Source: Candidatus Zhuqueibacterota bacterium | Lineage (GTDB): Bacteria > KSB1 > UBA2214 | Direction: 5' to 3' | NCBI GenBank assembly: GCA_022706175.1 | Contig: JAKJDB010000073.1 | Location: 1 to 8,923, forward strand | DNA: 8,923 bases | Shown: one piece after another, positions 1 through 6,053 of the stretch | Layout: every line of letters starts with the position of its first letter | How positions within the stretch are numbered: position 1 is the first letter of the stretch | The notes under the pieces: model-generated | What the model was told of the DNA's origin: nothing | Databases searched by the model: none | Seen by the model: the letters and a program-made list of their open reading frames with translations, nothing else | Position numbers and translations under genes: made by a program

Positions 1-180
1 CGGTTCTGTCGTTCTTTCGGCTTCAAACCAATCCGGCGTATATGAAATCCGTTGCGCAGCATAATAGCGCAACGCGATCAGCAAAATAGCCGGCAGGACC
101 AGCAGCAGCAGAACGAGGCGCAACCGCCTGTGTCGTGAGGCGACCGGAGCATCGGCTGGGATGATCTTTTTTCGTTTCAT
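1..180 (-). CDS. N-terminus of a single-pass membrane protein of unknown function (partial, runs off window)
   Basis: Reading the minus strand from the ATG at 180 gives 60 open codons up to the window edge. The N-terminus is basic (MKRKK, then RHRRLR), followed by one strongly hydrophobic segment at about residues 22-37 (LVLLLLVLPAILLIAL). The chain then turns polar (YYAAQRISYTPDWFEAERTTEP). This is the look of a signal anchor with the rest of the protein outside the cytoplasm. An AGGGGAAG purine run lies about 10 bases upstream of the ATG and can serve as the ribosome binding site. The gene starts 37 bases after the mntP stop on the same strand, so the two are probably co-transcribed. I do not recognise the family from these 60 residues. 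The start and strand are reasonably sure; the function is unknown. Confidence 0.66.
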   Translation of the reverse strand, partial: MKRKKIIPADAPVASRHRRLRLVLLLLVLPAILLIALRYYAAQRISYTPDWFEAERTTEP

Positions 181-217
181 AGTGACTATCTTCCCCTGAG
201 TGGGTGAGGCGGCTGCC

Positions 218-784
218 TTACCCGTTGAAGACGAGATGTTGGATAAGAATTTTAACGCCGATGGCGATCAGGACCGCACCGCCGAGGATTTCCATTTTTT
301 TACCTAGACACAAGCCGAATTTTTGTCCCAGATCCACGCCGACCAGAGTGAGCATAAAGGTGATGCTGCCGATGATCAGCGCCGGCGTCACGATCGGTGT
401 ATTTAAAAAGGCGAAACTGAGGCCGACCACCAGCGCGTCGATGCTGGTGGCAACGGCCAGGGCGAGCAGGATGCGAGGGTTCAGGATATCCACGGTTTTC
501 TTTTTGCCGCTGGTATCCAAAGCTTGGCAGATCATCCGGCTGCCGATGGTTATCAGCAGCAGGAATGCGATCCAGTGGTCGAGGCTGCTGATGAGATCGC
601 GCAATCGGCTGCCAGCCAGCCAGCCCAGGAGGGGCATCAGGGCCTGAAAGCCGCCGAAGGCCAGCCCGATTTTGAGCGCCTGGCTCAGCCGGATACGGCC
701 GTAGGTCAAACTGCCGCTGATCGCCACCGCAAAGGCGTCCATGGAGAGGCCGATGGCGATTAAGATGGTGCTGACGAGATCCAT
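218..784 (-). CDS. mntP: Manganese efflux pump MntP
   Basis: This 188-residue membrane protein matches the MntP (formerly YebN, DUF204) family, which exports Mn(II) across the inner membrane and protects against manganese excess. The family has six membrane helices built from two related halves, each with a conserved acidic motif. Here these are SMDAFAV (Asp16) in the first helix and TSIDALVVG (Asp116) in the fourth. Other family signatures are GGFQALMPLLGW (residues 44-55), DHWIAFLLL (69-77) and the C-terminal GKKMEILGGAVLIAIGVKIL (161-180). By my recollection E. coli MntP is also 188 residues, so the gene is full length. The family Glu in 'ETLTPL' appears as Gln47 here. The ATG at 784 has AGGA six bases upstream. 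The gene is first in a minus-strand unit with its own promoter. The leader is too short to hold a yybP-ykoY manganese riboswitch. Confidence 0.95.
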   Translation of the reverse strand: MDLVSTILIAIGLSMDAFAVAISGSLTYGRIRLSQALKIGLAFGGFQALMPLLGWLAGSRLRDLISSLDHWIAFLLLITIGSRMICQALDTSGKKKTVDILNPRILLALAVATSIDALVVGLSFAFLNTPIVTPALIIGSITFMLTLVGVDLGQKFGLCLGKKMEILGGAVLIAIGVKILIQHLVFNG

Positions 785-820
785 TCGGGTTCCTGTTTAG
801 TCTTGCGCGATACACGTAAT

Positions 821-840
821 GAAAAATATACTGATTTTTC
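821..840. repeat. Perfect 7-bp inverted repeat over the mntP -10 box (candidate operator)
   Basis: The arms GAAAAAT (821-827) and ATTTTTC (834-840) are perfect inverted copies separated by six bases. The left arm overlaps three bases of the -10 box of the mntP promoter, and the other three lie in the spacer between the arms. A dimeric regulator bound here would block or re-shape the promoter. Inferred from position and symmetry only. AT-rich palindromes also occur by chance. Confidence 0.4.
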
Positions 841-853
841 ATCGAGATTCCAA
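825..853 (-). promoter_or_regulatory. Sigma70-like promoter of mntP
   Basis: On the minus strand a -35 box TTGGAA (853-848) is separated by 17 bases from a -10 box TATATT (830-825, five of six consensus bases). The predicted start of transcription, near 818, leaves a leader of about 34 bases before the mntP ATG at 784. Box quality, spacing and position all fit. No experimental support is available here. Confidence 0.6.
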
Positions 854-904
854 GGGTGGAAAAAATTCTTCTTGCAAATTTACTAAAAACCGGCGACATT
901 CTTT

Positions 905-910
905 TATGAT
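905..910 (+). promoter_or_regulatory. Possible -10 box for the phosphoribosyltransferase/TPR unit
   Basis: TATGAT (five of six -10 consensus bases) lies 26 bases before the ATG at 937 in the region divergent from mntP. No good -35 box sits 16-18 bases upstream; TTTACT at 879-884 is the nearest resemblance, with a 20-base gap. If used, transcription would start near 917. That would exclude the upstream TTG at 910 and agree with the ATG at 937. Weak evidence. Confidence 0.3.
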
Positions 911-936
911 TGGTCCTTCTTCAGGCGGATGAGAGT

Positions 937-1833
937 ATGGGTAGGTTGAGAAAAAGCGCGATAAGATTGCTGGATTGGATCATCGCGCTGAGGCCCAAGC
1001 AGTGGATTAAGAACGTCATTGTGTTCGCCGGTTTGTTTTTCGCTGAAGATATGTCCGATGTGCACAAAATCATTCCGGCGATGTTGGCGTTTCTTCTGTT
1101 CTGCATGGTTTCCAGCGGCGGATACCTGATCAATGATGTGATGGACCGGAAGAAGGATGCCCTGCATCCGAAGAAAAAGCTTCGGCCCATCGCCTCCGGC
1201 CGGGTGCCGGTGGCGCCGGCTCTGGCGCTGGCCGGGGTTCTGCTGCTGGCGGGCATCGGCTTGAGCTTGTCTCTCCGCCTGTCTTTCGGCCTTCTCATCG
1301 TTTTCTATGTGAGCTTGACGATCTCCTATTCTCTATTGCTCAAACGGATCATCATTCTGGATGTGCTGGTGATCGCTTCCGGGTTTGTGTTGCGCGCCAT
1401 CGGCGGCACGCTGGCCATCGAGGAGGCGATCTCTTCCTGGCTGATCATCTGCACCATCTTTTTATCCCTCTTTTTGGCCTTGACCAAGCGTCGCAGTGAG
1501 ATCATCGCTCTGGGCGAGAACGCCGCGACGGTGCGGAAAACGCTTGCCGGTTACAGCCCCCAGTTCCTCGACCAGATGATCAACACAGCCACGGCCGCCT
1601 GCCTGATGTCGTACAGCCTATACACACTGGACAGCAACACCGTGGCCAAGTTCGGCACCCGCAATCTGGCCTTCACCCTGCCTTTTGTGATGTACGGTCT
1701 TTTTCGCTATCTTTTTCTGGTGCATCATCATAATATCGGAGAATCCCCGGAGACCGCCCTGCTGCACGATAAGCCGATCATTCTCTGCATCATTCTCTAT
1801 GTGGGCACAGTGGCTGCCATTATCTATCTCTGA
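937..1833 (+). CDS. UbiA-family decaprenyl-phosphate phosphoribosyltransferase homologue
   Basis: The 298-residue polytopic membrane protein belongs to the UbiA prenyltransferase superfamily. It most resembles the branch that moves 5-phosphoribose from PRPP to decaprenyl phosphate (mycobacterial Rv3806c, the first committed step to the arabinose donor). Signatures in order: LRPKQWIKN (18-26); the metal/diphosphate motif NDVMDRKKDALHP followed by RPIASG (66-88); KRIIILDVLVIASGFVLRAI (136-155); the cytoplasmic TKRRSEI (183-189) followed by RKTLAGY; and TLPFVMYGLFRYLFLVH (247-263). About eight or nine hydrophobic segments are visible. A TTG at 910 would add nine residues but has no Shine-Dalgarno site. 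The ATG at 937 follows AGGCGGATGAG and places LRPKQW at the usual distance. The next gene follows 18 bases later. The true sugar and lipid substrates are inferred. No DprE1/DprE2 epimerase genes lie nearby. Confidence 0.88.
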   Translation: MGRLRKSAIRLLDWIIALRPKQWIKNVIVFAGLFFAEDMSDVHKIIPAMLAFLLFCMVSSGGYLINDVMDRKKDALHPKKKLRPIASGRVPVAPALALAGVLLLAGIGLSLSLRLSFGLLIVFYVSLTISYSLLLKRIIILDVLVIASGFVLRAIGGTLAIEEAISSWLIICTIFLSLFLALTKRRSEIIALGENAATVRKTLAGYSPQFLDQMINTATAACLMSYSLYTLDSNTVAKFGTRNLAFTLPFVMYGLFRYLFLVHHHNIGESPETALLHDKPIILCIILYVGTVAAIIYL

Positions 1834-1851
1834 ATCAGCGAAGAGCTTTTC

Positions 1852-4119
1852 ATGAAAGAACCGTCACCTGTGGCAACGACTTCTCAACCGGCCGGCCGGC
1901 CACGGCGGCGCTGGACAACCGTTTGCCTGCTGCTTCTCTGTGCGCTGGCGGCGTGTACGTCGTCCGCCCGGAAGGAGGAGCGGGAGATTAAAAAGCTCCT
2001 TGCCACCTCCGCCGGCTATCTGAATGAGCGAGGCGTCGCGGAATTGCAGGGCGGCCGATACCTTGCGGCGGTTCAGTACTTTCATCAAGCCCTGGCGTTG
2101 ACCGGTTATGATCCGGTGCTGCATAATAACCTGGGAGTGGCTTTTTTTCGTCTGGGCCGGTTGGATTCGGCCATTGTCTCCTATGAAGCGGCGGTGCGTC
2201 TGCGGCCGCACTATTTCACCGCCTACCGGAATCTCGCCGGCGCTTATCTGGCGGCGCGCAACGCAGCGATGGCGCTGAAGGCGATCGATCTGGCTCTGCA
2301 GCATCATGCGGACGCGGACAATTACGCGTTGCGGGCAACCATCCATGAAGAGCTGGAGCACTATGAGGCGGCTGTTCGCGATTATCATTCGGCTCTTTCA
2401 CTGGCGCCCGATTCTGCGAACCTGTACAACAACCTCGGTGCGCTCTATTTTCGGCTGAGCCGTTTGGATCAGGCTATGGAGCAGTTTGAGCTGGCGCTGC
2501 AGAAAGAACCGGATCATGCGGCCGCGGCTTTTAACCTGGCCAATGCGCTCGCCCGTCAATGTCGGCTGGAGGAGAGCCGCCGGTATTATGAACAAGCCCT
2601 GCAGCATGCGCCGGCCATGTACGAGGCGGAGAACAATCTGGGGCTGGTGTTGCTGGCTTTGAACGATGAGACCGGGGCGATCGACCGGTTTCGCCGGGCT
2701 CACGCCATCAAAGCGGATGCCGACGTGGTGTTGCACAATTTATCTTTGGCGCTCGCCCGTCTCGATTCGCTGGATACGGCGCTGTCGCTGATCGATCGCG
2801 CTCTACAAATTCAACCGGACAAGGCGAAATACCATCAACAGCGGGGAGCCGTGCTGGCTCGGCTGCAGCGCCATGCAGAAGCGCGCGCGGCTTTTCTGCG
2901 GGCGATCGCGCTGGATTCAACTATGGCCGTCAGCTACAATGAACTGGGAAATTCCTATTATGCCGCTGAGGAGATCGGTCCAGCCCTGCAGGCCTTTCAG
3001 CAAGCGCTCGAACGCTATCCGGACTATGTGACCTCGCGGTACCTGGGTAAAGAGACGGGCAGGAATCATGCGTATCTCGATCTGCTCACCGGATGCGACG
3101 CGGCCGGCCGTATCTCTGGAGAGTATGCTGCGGTCTATCTCAATCTCGGCAAAAGCTATTTGGCCATGAACCAGGATCAGTTGGCTGAAGGGGCTTTTCA
3201 AAAAGCGGTGTCCTTGCAGCCGCAACAGCCGGATGCCTATGAATGGCTCGCCGTGCTTTACCAACAGCGCAAGCAGGGGCGGCAGAGCCGGATAATGAGC
3301 GCGCAGGGCCGCTTTTGCCGGGGCCGATTCGCTCTGGAGCTCGATTCCCTGCAGGCGGCCGAGCGTTATGGTCGGCAGGCCTTGCAGTTTTATCCGCGCT
3401 ATGCGGACGCGCTGGCGCTGCTGGCGGAGATCTGCATTAAACAAGCGAGGCTGAACGAGGCGGATGCTTTTCTGCAGCAAGCGATGACGCTGGATAAACG
3501 ATCCGAATATGTATGGTTGGTTCAGGGGGATTATCACGTCCAGTGCCGGCTGCAGGAAAAAGCTCTGGCCGCGTATGGGAAGGCTTTGCAGATCAATCCG
3601 GATTCTGTTCCTGCGCATGACCGGCTGGCTGTGCTGTTGCGTTCGATGGAGCGGAAGGATGAATCGGCCAAGCATCAGGCGGAGGTCCATTTTCTTCAGG
3701 GCCGCGAGTTTGAAACAGCCGGCCAGTTGGACCGCAGCCTGCGCGAATACGGTTTGGCCGCTGATCTGATGCAGCAAGCCCGATATCTGACGGCACAGGG
3801 ATTGGTGTATGCGAAAAAGCATGTGAACGACGAGGCGGAAAAAAAACTGCAGCGTGCGCTGCAGCTGGACTCGTTGCAGGCGCAGGCCTGGTACGGTCTC
3901 GGCGTCATCTACGGCGATCAAGGCGCCTATGATCGTGCGATCCCCGCTCTGAAGAGAGCGACCACGTTGGATTCACTTTTCGGTCAGGCGCATTATTCGC
4001 TGGCCGTGAACTATTATTTTAACCGGCAACCGGAGCTGGCGCGCCGGCATCTGTCCATGGCCCAGGCGCTGGGCGTGGCCGTTCGTCGGGAGCTGCAGGA
4101 AGCGCTGCAGGCGCCGTGA
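1852..4119 (+). CDS. Large TPR-repeat lipoprotein
   Basis: The 755-residue protein starts with a basic stretch (RPRRR, 16-20), a hydrophobic core (VCLLLLCAL) and a lipobox ALAAC with Cys35. It should therefore be exported, lipidated and tethered to a membrane facing the periplasm. The rest is almost wholly 34-residue tetratricopeptide units, marked by LGxxxxxxGRxxxA and A(L/I)xxxP patterns. Units begin near residues 54, 88, 122, 156, 190, 224, 258, 292, 326 and 360, then again from about 427 to the end, roughly 18-20 in all. A stretch at about 394-425 (YLGKETGRNHAYLDLLTGCD...) breaks the rhythm and divides the solenoid in two. The most canonical unit is HNNLGVAFFRLGRLDSAI (91-108). Such lipoproteins usually act as scaffolds in envelope or polysaccharide export machinery. 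The role here is unknown. A GAAGAG site precedes the ATG, and the gene follows the phosphoribosyltransferase by 18 bases. Confidence 0.88.
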   Translation: MKEPSPVATTSQPAGRPRRRWTTVCLLLLCALAACTSSARKEEREIKKLLATSAGYLNERGVAELQGGRYLAAVQYFHQALALTGYDPVLHNNLGVAFFRLGRLDSAIVSYEAAVRLRPHYFTAYRNLAGAYLAARNAAMALKAIDLALQHHADADNYALRATIHEELEHYEAAVRDYHSALSLAPDSANLYNNLGALYFRLSRLDQAMEQFELALQKEPDHAAAAFNLANALARQCRLEESRRYYEQALQHAPAMYEAENNLGLVLLALNDETGAIDRFRRAHAIKADADVVLHNLSLALARLDSLDTALSLIDRALQIQPDKAKYHQQRGAVLARLQRHAEARAAFLRAIALDSTMAVSYNELGNSYYAAEEIGPALQAFQQALERYPDYVTSRYLGKETGRNHAYLDLLTGCDAAGRISGEYAAVYLNLGKSYLAMNQDQLAEGAFQKAVSLQPQQPDAYEWLAVLYQQRKQGRQSRIMSAQGRFCRGRFALELDSLQAAERYGRQALQFYPRYADALALLAEICIKQARLNEADAFLQQAMTLDKRSEYVWLVQGDYHVQCRLQEKALAAYGKALQINPDSVPAHDRLAVLLRSMERKDESAKHQAEVHFLQGREFETAGQLDRSLREYGLAADLMQQARYLTAQGLVYAKKHVNDEAEKKLQRALQLDSLQAQAWYGLGVIYGDQGAYDRAIPALKRATTLDSLFGQAHYSLAVNYYFNRQPELARRHLSMAQALGVAVRRELQEALQAP

Positions 4120-4145
4120 TGCCGCCGGCTTGTAGTATGGCTGGA

Positions 4146-5213
4146 TCAGCGCCGATGTGTAAACGCAGAGGATTCGGCCGCCGGGGCGTACAGGAGCAAA
4201 CGGTCGTTGTGCACCAAGCGGCCGGCCTTGGTGATGCCCAGCAGAAACATGCCGATCTTAATCTCCCGCTGCAGCTGACGAATGACTGCGATGACGGCAT
4301 CCGGGGATTTCATCGCCGGCTTGAAAAACGGAAACGCCAGGCCCACCAGCGAGGCACCCAGCACCATGCATTTGATGACATCGATGCCGCTGCGTACGCC
4401 GCCGGAACCGATGAGGGTGATCCGCTTGCGCAAAGGGCGGAGCTGCTGCAACGCCAGCGGTGTTGGAATGCCCCAATCCTGAAAAGTCAGACCAAGGTTG
4501 TACGAGTCCTTGCGCCGGTCCCGCCGGTGTTCGATGCGGCTCCAGGAGGTGCCGCCGCTGCCGGCCACGTCGAAATAGCTCAGGCCGTGGCGCAACGCCA
4601 GACGCACATCCTGAGGACCGAGACCGGCGCCGACCTCCTTGAGGATGATCGGCTTATGCAGCCTGCGGTTGAGAGCAGCGATCTTTTTGATCAGACCGCA
4701 AAAGTTCACATTGCCCTCCGGCTGCACCGCTTCCTGCAGCGGATTGAGATGCAGATACAGCGCATCGGCTTGCAGCACTTCCACGGCCATCCGACACTGC
4801 TGCAGGCCGAATCCATAGTTGAGCTGAACCGCGCCCAGGTTGGCAAACAGCAGCGTGCTGGGGGCATAGCGGCGCAGATCAAAACTGGCTCGCGCCTGCG
4901 GATGGGTGAACATCACCCGTTGAGAGCCCACGGCCATAGCCACCTGGGTGGCTTGTGCAGCCAGCGCCAAATTTTTATTGATCAGGCGAACGAGCGGGTC
5001 ATCTCCGCCGGTCATGGAAGAGATCAGCAGGGGCGCGCTCAGTTGTTTGCCCATAAAACGGATCGAGGTGTCCACCTCCTCCAGGTCGATTTCCGGCAGG
5101 CCACGGTGCGCCAACAGGATTTGGTCAAAGTAGTTTTTGCGCCTGTCGATGTCGCTGTCGGCCAGCACCACATCGATGTGCTGCTTTTTTCTGCTGTTGA
5201 TGGATCGGTTCAT
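4146..5213 (-). CDS. fni: Type 2 isopentenyl-diphosphate delta-isomerase (IDI-2, FMN-dependent)
   Basis: This 355-residue cytoplasmic TIM-barrel flavoenzyme interconverts IPP and DMAPP using reduced FMN and Mg2+. All expected motifs are present in order: RKKQHID (8-14); LISSMTGG (63-70, FMN side); VGSQR (95-99); FANLGAVQL (123-131); HLNPLQEAVQPEGN (155-168), carrying the catalytic Gln160 and the Mg-binding Glu161; LKEVGAG (191-197); DVAGSGGTSW (215-224); the phosphate loop IGSGGVRSGIDVIK (268-281); and LGASLVGLAFPF (285-296). The length is normal for the family. An ATG at 5237 would add eight residues, but it coincides with the predicted transcription start and has no Shine-Dalgarno site. The ATG at 5213 has AGAGGA six bases upstream and is preferred. 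The gene is alone on its strand and converges on the TPR gene with 26 bases between the stop codons. Other isoprenoid genes are not in the window. Confidence 0.95.
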   Translation of the reverse strand: MNRSINSRKKQHIDVVLADSDIDRRKNYFDQILLAHRGLPEIDLEEVDTSIRFMGKQLSAPLLISSMTGGDDPLVRLINKNLALAAQATQVAMAVGSQRVMFTHPQARASFDLRRYAPSTLLFANLGAVQLNYGFGLQQCRMAVEVLQADALYLHLNPLQEAVQPEGNVNFCGLIKKIAALNRRLHKPIILKEVGAGLGPQDVRLALRHGLSYFDVAGSGGTSWSRIEHRRDRRKDSYNLGLTFQDWGIPTPLALQQLRPLRKRITLIGSGGVRSGIDVIKCMVLGASLVGLAFPFFKPAMKSPDAVIAVIRQLQREIKIGMFLLGITKAGRLVHNDRLLLYAPAAESSAFTHRR

Positions 5214-5216
5214 TCG

Positions 5217-5262
5217 TGGTCCTCTGGTTTGCCCCATTCAATGTAGCCAAAAAAGAGGACCA
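5217..5262. repeat. Perfect 9-bp inverted repeat spanning the fni promoter and ribosome binding site
   Basis: TGGTCCTCT (5217-5225) and AGAGGACCA (5254-5262) are perfect inverted copies with 28 bases between them. The proximal arm contains the fni Shine-Dalgarno sequence (AGAGGA on the minus strand). The distal arm lies in the spacer of the predicted fni promoter. The symmetry is directly seen; a role as operator, or as an RNA hairpin hiding the ribosome binding site in a longer transcript, is inference. Confidence 0.45.
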
Positions 5263-5268
5263 TTTCAA
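5240..5268 (-). promoter_or_regulatory. Sigma70-like promoter of fni
   Basis: On the minus strand TTGAAA (5268-5263, five of six -35 bases) is followed after 17 bases by TACATT (5245-5240, four of six -10 bases). The predicted transcript starts near 5233-5234, about 20 bases before the ATG at 5213. This leaves room for the AGAGGA ribosome binding site but not for the upstream ATG at 5237. Confidence 0.5.
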
Positions 5269-5334
5269 CCCCTGCTTTCACAGCACGGTTTTTTTGCCGA
5301 ATTGTGATCAAGGACTAAATCGCTGATATTCCGC

Positions 5335-5363
5335 TTGACTGGAAATTAAAAATTAAGTATGAT
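5335..5363 (+). promoter_or_regulatory. Near-consensus sigma70-like promoter of the lipoate ligase/envelope unit
   Basis: TTGACT (5335-5340) and TATGAT (5358-5363) each match five of six consensus bases and are exactly 17 bases apart, the optimal spacing. The AT-rich spacer fits a strong promoter. The predicted start of transcription is near 5370, at or just after the TTG at 5369. That argues the lipoate ligase is translated from a downstream codon. It is divergent from the fni promoter; the facing -35 boxes are about 66 bases apart. Confidence 0.65.
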
Positions 5364-5422
5364 CAGGTTTGAACAGCATCAGACAGGATGGGGGGCAAGC
5401 GGGAAGGACGACGGGATACACG

Positions 5423-6040
5423 GTGAACCTGTACGATGATCTTATGGACGGGCTGTCGGCGGCGACTCCGCTGCGGGTGGTTTTTTGGCAACCTGCGTCG
5501 GTCGCCGTGGTGGTGGGCTATTCACAGCAGCCTGTGGTGGAGGTGCATGTGGACCGCTGTCGCCGGGACGGGGTGCCGGTGATGCGGCGGCGCGGCGGCG
5601 GCGGCGCAGTGGTGCTGATGCCCGGGATTCTGTGCCTGACGTGTGCGTTCATAAGCCAGCAAAGCGATTCACCCTACCATTTCTTCCAAAAGATCAACGC
5701 TTTTCTCGTCGAACAACTGGCACAGGTTTTTCAAGTGCCTGACGTTCGAACCGCCGGCATAAGCGATCTGGTGATCAACAAAAGAAAGATACTCGGCTGT
5801 TCCATGCATAAATCCCGGCATCGTTATCTGTATCAGGGATCCCTGCTGGTTCAACCGGACCTGGATTTGATCGAACGCTATCTGCGTCACCCTTCCAGGG
5901 AACCGGATTACCGCCAGGGCCGCGGGCATCTGACGTTTGTCACCAGCCTGGCGAAGGAGGGCTACCCGCTTTCGGTCCGGCAGCTCGAGCAGGGCCTGGA
6001 GGCCGTTTGCACGGAACAGCTCGCTTCATGGTTACTTTAA
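5423..6040 (+). CDS. Single-domain lipoate-protein ligase A family protein
   Basis: The protein has one BPL/LplA/LipB-type catalytic domain and would attach lipoate (or octanoate) to lipoyl domains of 2-oxoacid dehydrogenases or GcvH. Numbered from the GTG at 5423 (205 residues): VNLYDDLMDG near the start; a GYSQQP turn (32-37); the substrate loop RRRGGGGAVV (55-64); SDLVINKRKILG (114-125), with the presumed catalytic Lys122; and YLYQGSLLV (135-143). The loop ends in VLMPG where E. coli LplA has FHD; related VLxGPG forms occur in other family members. The Cys of the LipM octanoyltransferase 'ACF' motif is not present at the matching place, which favours a ligase. The accessory C-terminal domain of the roughly 340-residue E. 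coli LplA is missing. The start is uncertain. A TTG at 5369 would give 223 residues but lies at the predicted transcription start, while GTG 5423 has only a weak GGA site six bases upstream. Confidence 0.82.
   Translation: MNLYDDLMDGLSAATPLRVVFWQPASVAVVVGYSQQPVVEVHVDRCRRDGVPVMRRRGGGGAVVLMPGILCLTCAFISQQSDSPYHFFQKINAFLVEQLAQVFQVPDVRTAGISDLVINKRKILGCSMHKSRHRYLYQGSLLVQPDLDLIERYLRHPSREPDYRQGRGHLTFVTSLAKEGYPLSVRQLEQGLEAVCTEQLASWLL
5584..5606 (+). repeat. CGG/GGC triplet tract inside the lipoate ligase gene
   Basis: A nearly pure run of CGG-type triplets encodes the Arg-Gly stretch of the substrate loop (RRRGGGG). It is simple-sequence DNA within a functional motif, so it may be prone to in-frame slippage. 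This accounts for Gly in place of the usual Ser/Thr of the family's RRxSGGGA motif. Confidence 0.4.
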
Positions 6041-6053
6041 TCGGGAGGTGTGT

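Noticed and set aside
910..936. TTG start at 910 for the phosphoribosyltransferase
   Set aside because: No Shine-Dalgarno site precedes it and it overlaps a possible -10 box. The ATG at 937 has a purine-rich site and fits family length.
785..936. yybP-ykoY manganese riboswitch upstream of mntP
   Set aside because: The predicted leader is about 34 bases, and no GC-rich multi-helix arrangement is seen in the AT-rich region upstream.
2917..3921. 334-codon open frame on the minus strand within the TPR gene
   Set aside because: It is antisense to a continuous array of TPR units that clearly encodes protein. The composition is low-information and no ribosome binding site or family was seen.
4116..5246. 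376-codon open frame on the plus strand covering the whole fni gene
   Set aside because: It is exactly antisense to fni, whose protein has every expected family motif. The antisense product is rich in Gln, His and Arg, has no recognisable domain, and begins inside the TPR gene's stop region. It is a shadow caused by GC-biased codon use.
5304..5326. CRP-type site (TGTGA half-site) between the fni and lipoate ligase promoters
   Set aside because: Only the TGTGA half is present. The matching TCACA half is missing at the required spacing.
5359..5439. Short ATG reading frame at 5359 as a frameshifted N-terminus of the lipoate ligase
   Set aside because: The ATG is inside the predicted -10 box, has no ribosome binding site, and its 26 residues show no convincing family match. 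No frameshift is needed to explain the gene.
5937..6053. Upstream extension of the DUF6588-like gene to 5937
   Set aside because: It would overlap the lipoate ligase gene by about 100 bases and bury the signal peptide. The ATG at 6054 has a GGGAGG site and a proper signal sequence directly after it.
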